A stretch of 64,000 nucleotides of DNA from Portibacter lacus (lineage in GTDB: Bacteria; Bacteroidota; Bacteroidia; Chitinophagales; Saprospiraceae), in contig NZ_JAJNKA010000001.1 in NCBI RefSeq assembly GCF_021533215.1, forward strand, positions 1-64,000, given 5' to 3'. Made by a program: the position numbers and the translations under genes. How positions within the stretch are numbered: the stretch's first letter is position 1; each line of letters opens with the position of its first letter. Positions 63,494 to 64,000 of this stretch are shown piece after piece. The notes below the pieces were generated by a model. The model was not told the DNA's origin and made no database searches. It saw only the letters and a list, made by a program, of their open reading frames with translations.

Positions 63494-64000
63494 TTAAAAT
63501 TGTGTATGATATTTTACCGGAAATTGCTCCGGAATATTTTCTAATGATTCTCCCATATTCTGGCGAAGATCTATTTCAATTCCTCGAGCGATAGTGGAAA
63601 TTGGGACGTCGTTCGGTGTACCTTCGAAAGGATTCTCACCAGTTCTTCCTATCCGTTCCATAGTATGAAAGATCCATGCAACCAATACATAAAATGGGAT
63701 GCAAAACCATACAAAAACACTGCCCAACCATTCATGGTCTGAAGCTATTTCTGATCCTATCTCAGCGAATTGAGGAATAAGAGCGAGTGGAAGCATCAGT
63801 ACAAAAATCCACATGAAATAGTAGTTTAATGTGGCGAATTGGCGTGGATATGGAAAGTTTTTAATCCTTTCACTTTTTCCTTGTAAAGAGAGCAACTCTT
63901 GGAGCAAACCTTCTAATTCTAAAAATGAAAACTCCCACAAGATTCCTTTTTCTTTGAGTTCTCTTAAATGATGAGATTGCAGATATATCAAGGCAGTTTG
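63494..64000 (-). CDS. Bestrophin-like membrane channel (5' end off window)
   Basis: The frame is open to the right window edge, so the N-terminus is missing; about 168 residues are visible. They include the bestrophin-family motif KNFPYPRQFA, two membrane helices (YFMWIFVLMLPLALIP and SVFVWFCIPFYVLVAWIF), then RTGENPFEGTPNDVPIS, the counterpart of the conserved post-helix acidic segment, and a cytoplasmic tail. The family forms anion or small-ion channels. The visible part is the C-terminal half only. Confidence 0.82.
   Translation of the reverse strand, partial: QTALIYLQSHHLRELKEKGILWEFSFLELEGLLQELLSLQGKSERIKNFPYPRQFATLNYYFMWIFVLMLPLALIPQFAEIGSEIASDHEWLGSVFVWFCIPFYVLVAWIFHTMERIGRTGENPFEGTPNDVPISTIARGIEIDLRQNMGESLENIPEQFPVKYHTQF

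Overview
The window comes from a low-GC member of the Bacteroidota, probably a free-living or marine Saprospiria-like lineage (the order is inference). The evidence is type IX secretion (T9SS) C-terminal sorting domains on at least two proteins, a GLPGLI-family protein beside a carboxypeptidase-regulatory/TonB-receptor-like beta-barrel, SdrD B-like repeats, a DUF1800/DUF1501 pair, Gfo/Idh/MocA oxidoreductases with Tat signals, and Bacteroidota-type promoters (TTTG, about 19-23 nt, TAnnTTTG). Shine-Dalgarno sequences are scarce. I saw no tRNA or rRNA gene, CRISPR array, transposase or phage gene.

Layout. 1-5458 (minus) is most of a very large secreted protein cut by the left edge: a signal peptide, two related beta-domains, then 13 visible SdrD B-like modules of about 327-333 bp, including a near-identical 657-bp tandem duplication. 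5917-10805 (plus) holds a 49-residue basic protein, a DbpA-like RNA helicase, a BNR/sortilin-like propeller protein and a small membrane protein. 11004-14807 is an outer-membrane barrel plus GLPGLI pair, followed by two short repeat/hairpin clusters. 15051-22892 carries a PfkB kinase, a possible 41-residue membrane peptide, an M24 aminopeptidase P, rpoN, mtaB and a DUF5009/HGSNAT-like acyltransferase; an orphan response regulator follows at 22926-23537. 23858-32882 is a long minus-strand block: TMTC-like TPR membrane protein, a NagZ/beta-lactamase fusion, a LolC/E-like permease, then a four-gene operon with its own promoter (a small protein, two PKD-cyclophilin lipoproteins, polyphosphate glucokinase).

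33190-37539 is an operon of three secreted amidohydrolase-fold proteins in which only the middle one keeps the metal-binding HxH. It ends in a strong terminator and is followed by a membrane-anchored MutS-family ATPase with an apparently leaderless mRNA and by a thioredoxin-fold protein. 40498-47918 holds a second outer-membrane barrel and an apparent operon of a Tat oxidoreductase, Sua5 and a pullulanase-like GH13 enzyme. 48085-56878 carries a lipocalin, a DUF2914 membrane protein, a methyltransferase, a T9SS propeller protein, the DUF1501/DUF1800 pair and a secreted laminin-like/DUF1349-like protein without a sorting domain. 57345-57806 is a PepSY-like protein, followed by a gene-free 1.3-kb stretch with nearly three copies of a 374-bp repeat. 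59155-64000 holds SelO, a second Tat oxidoreductase, a DUF4861 lipoprotein and a bestrophin-like channel cut by the right edge.

The shared theme is envelope biology: secreted adhesin-like and propeller proteins, outer-membrane barrels, peptidoglycan recycling or remodelling, periplasmic folding, and polysaccharide or peptide hydrolysis. The observations I rate highest are the amidohydrolase triplet with two apparent pseudoenzymes, the 374-bp repeat array, the PKD-cyclophilin pair, the membrane MutS ATPase and the hyper-similar adhesin repeats. None of these is proven here to be a new system.
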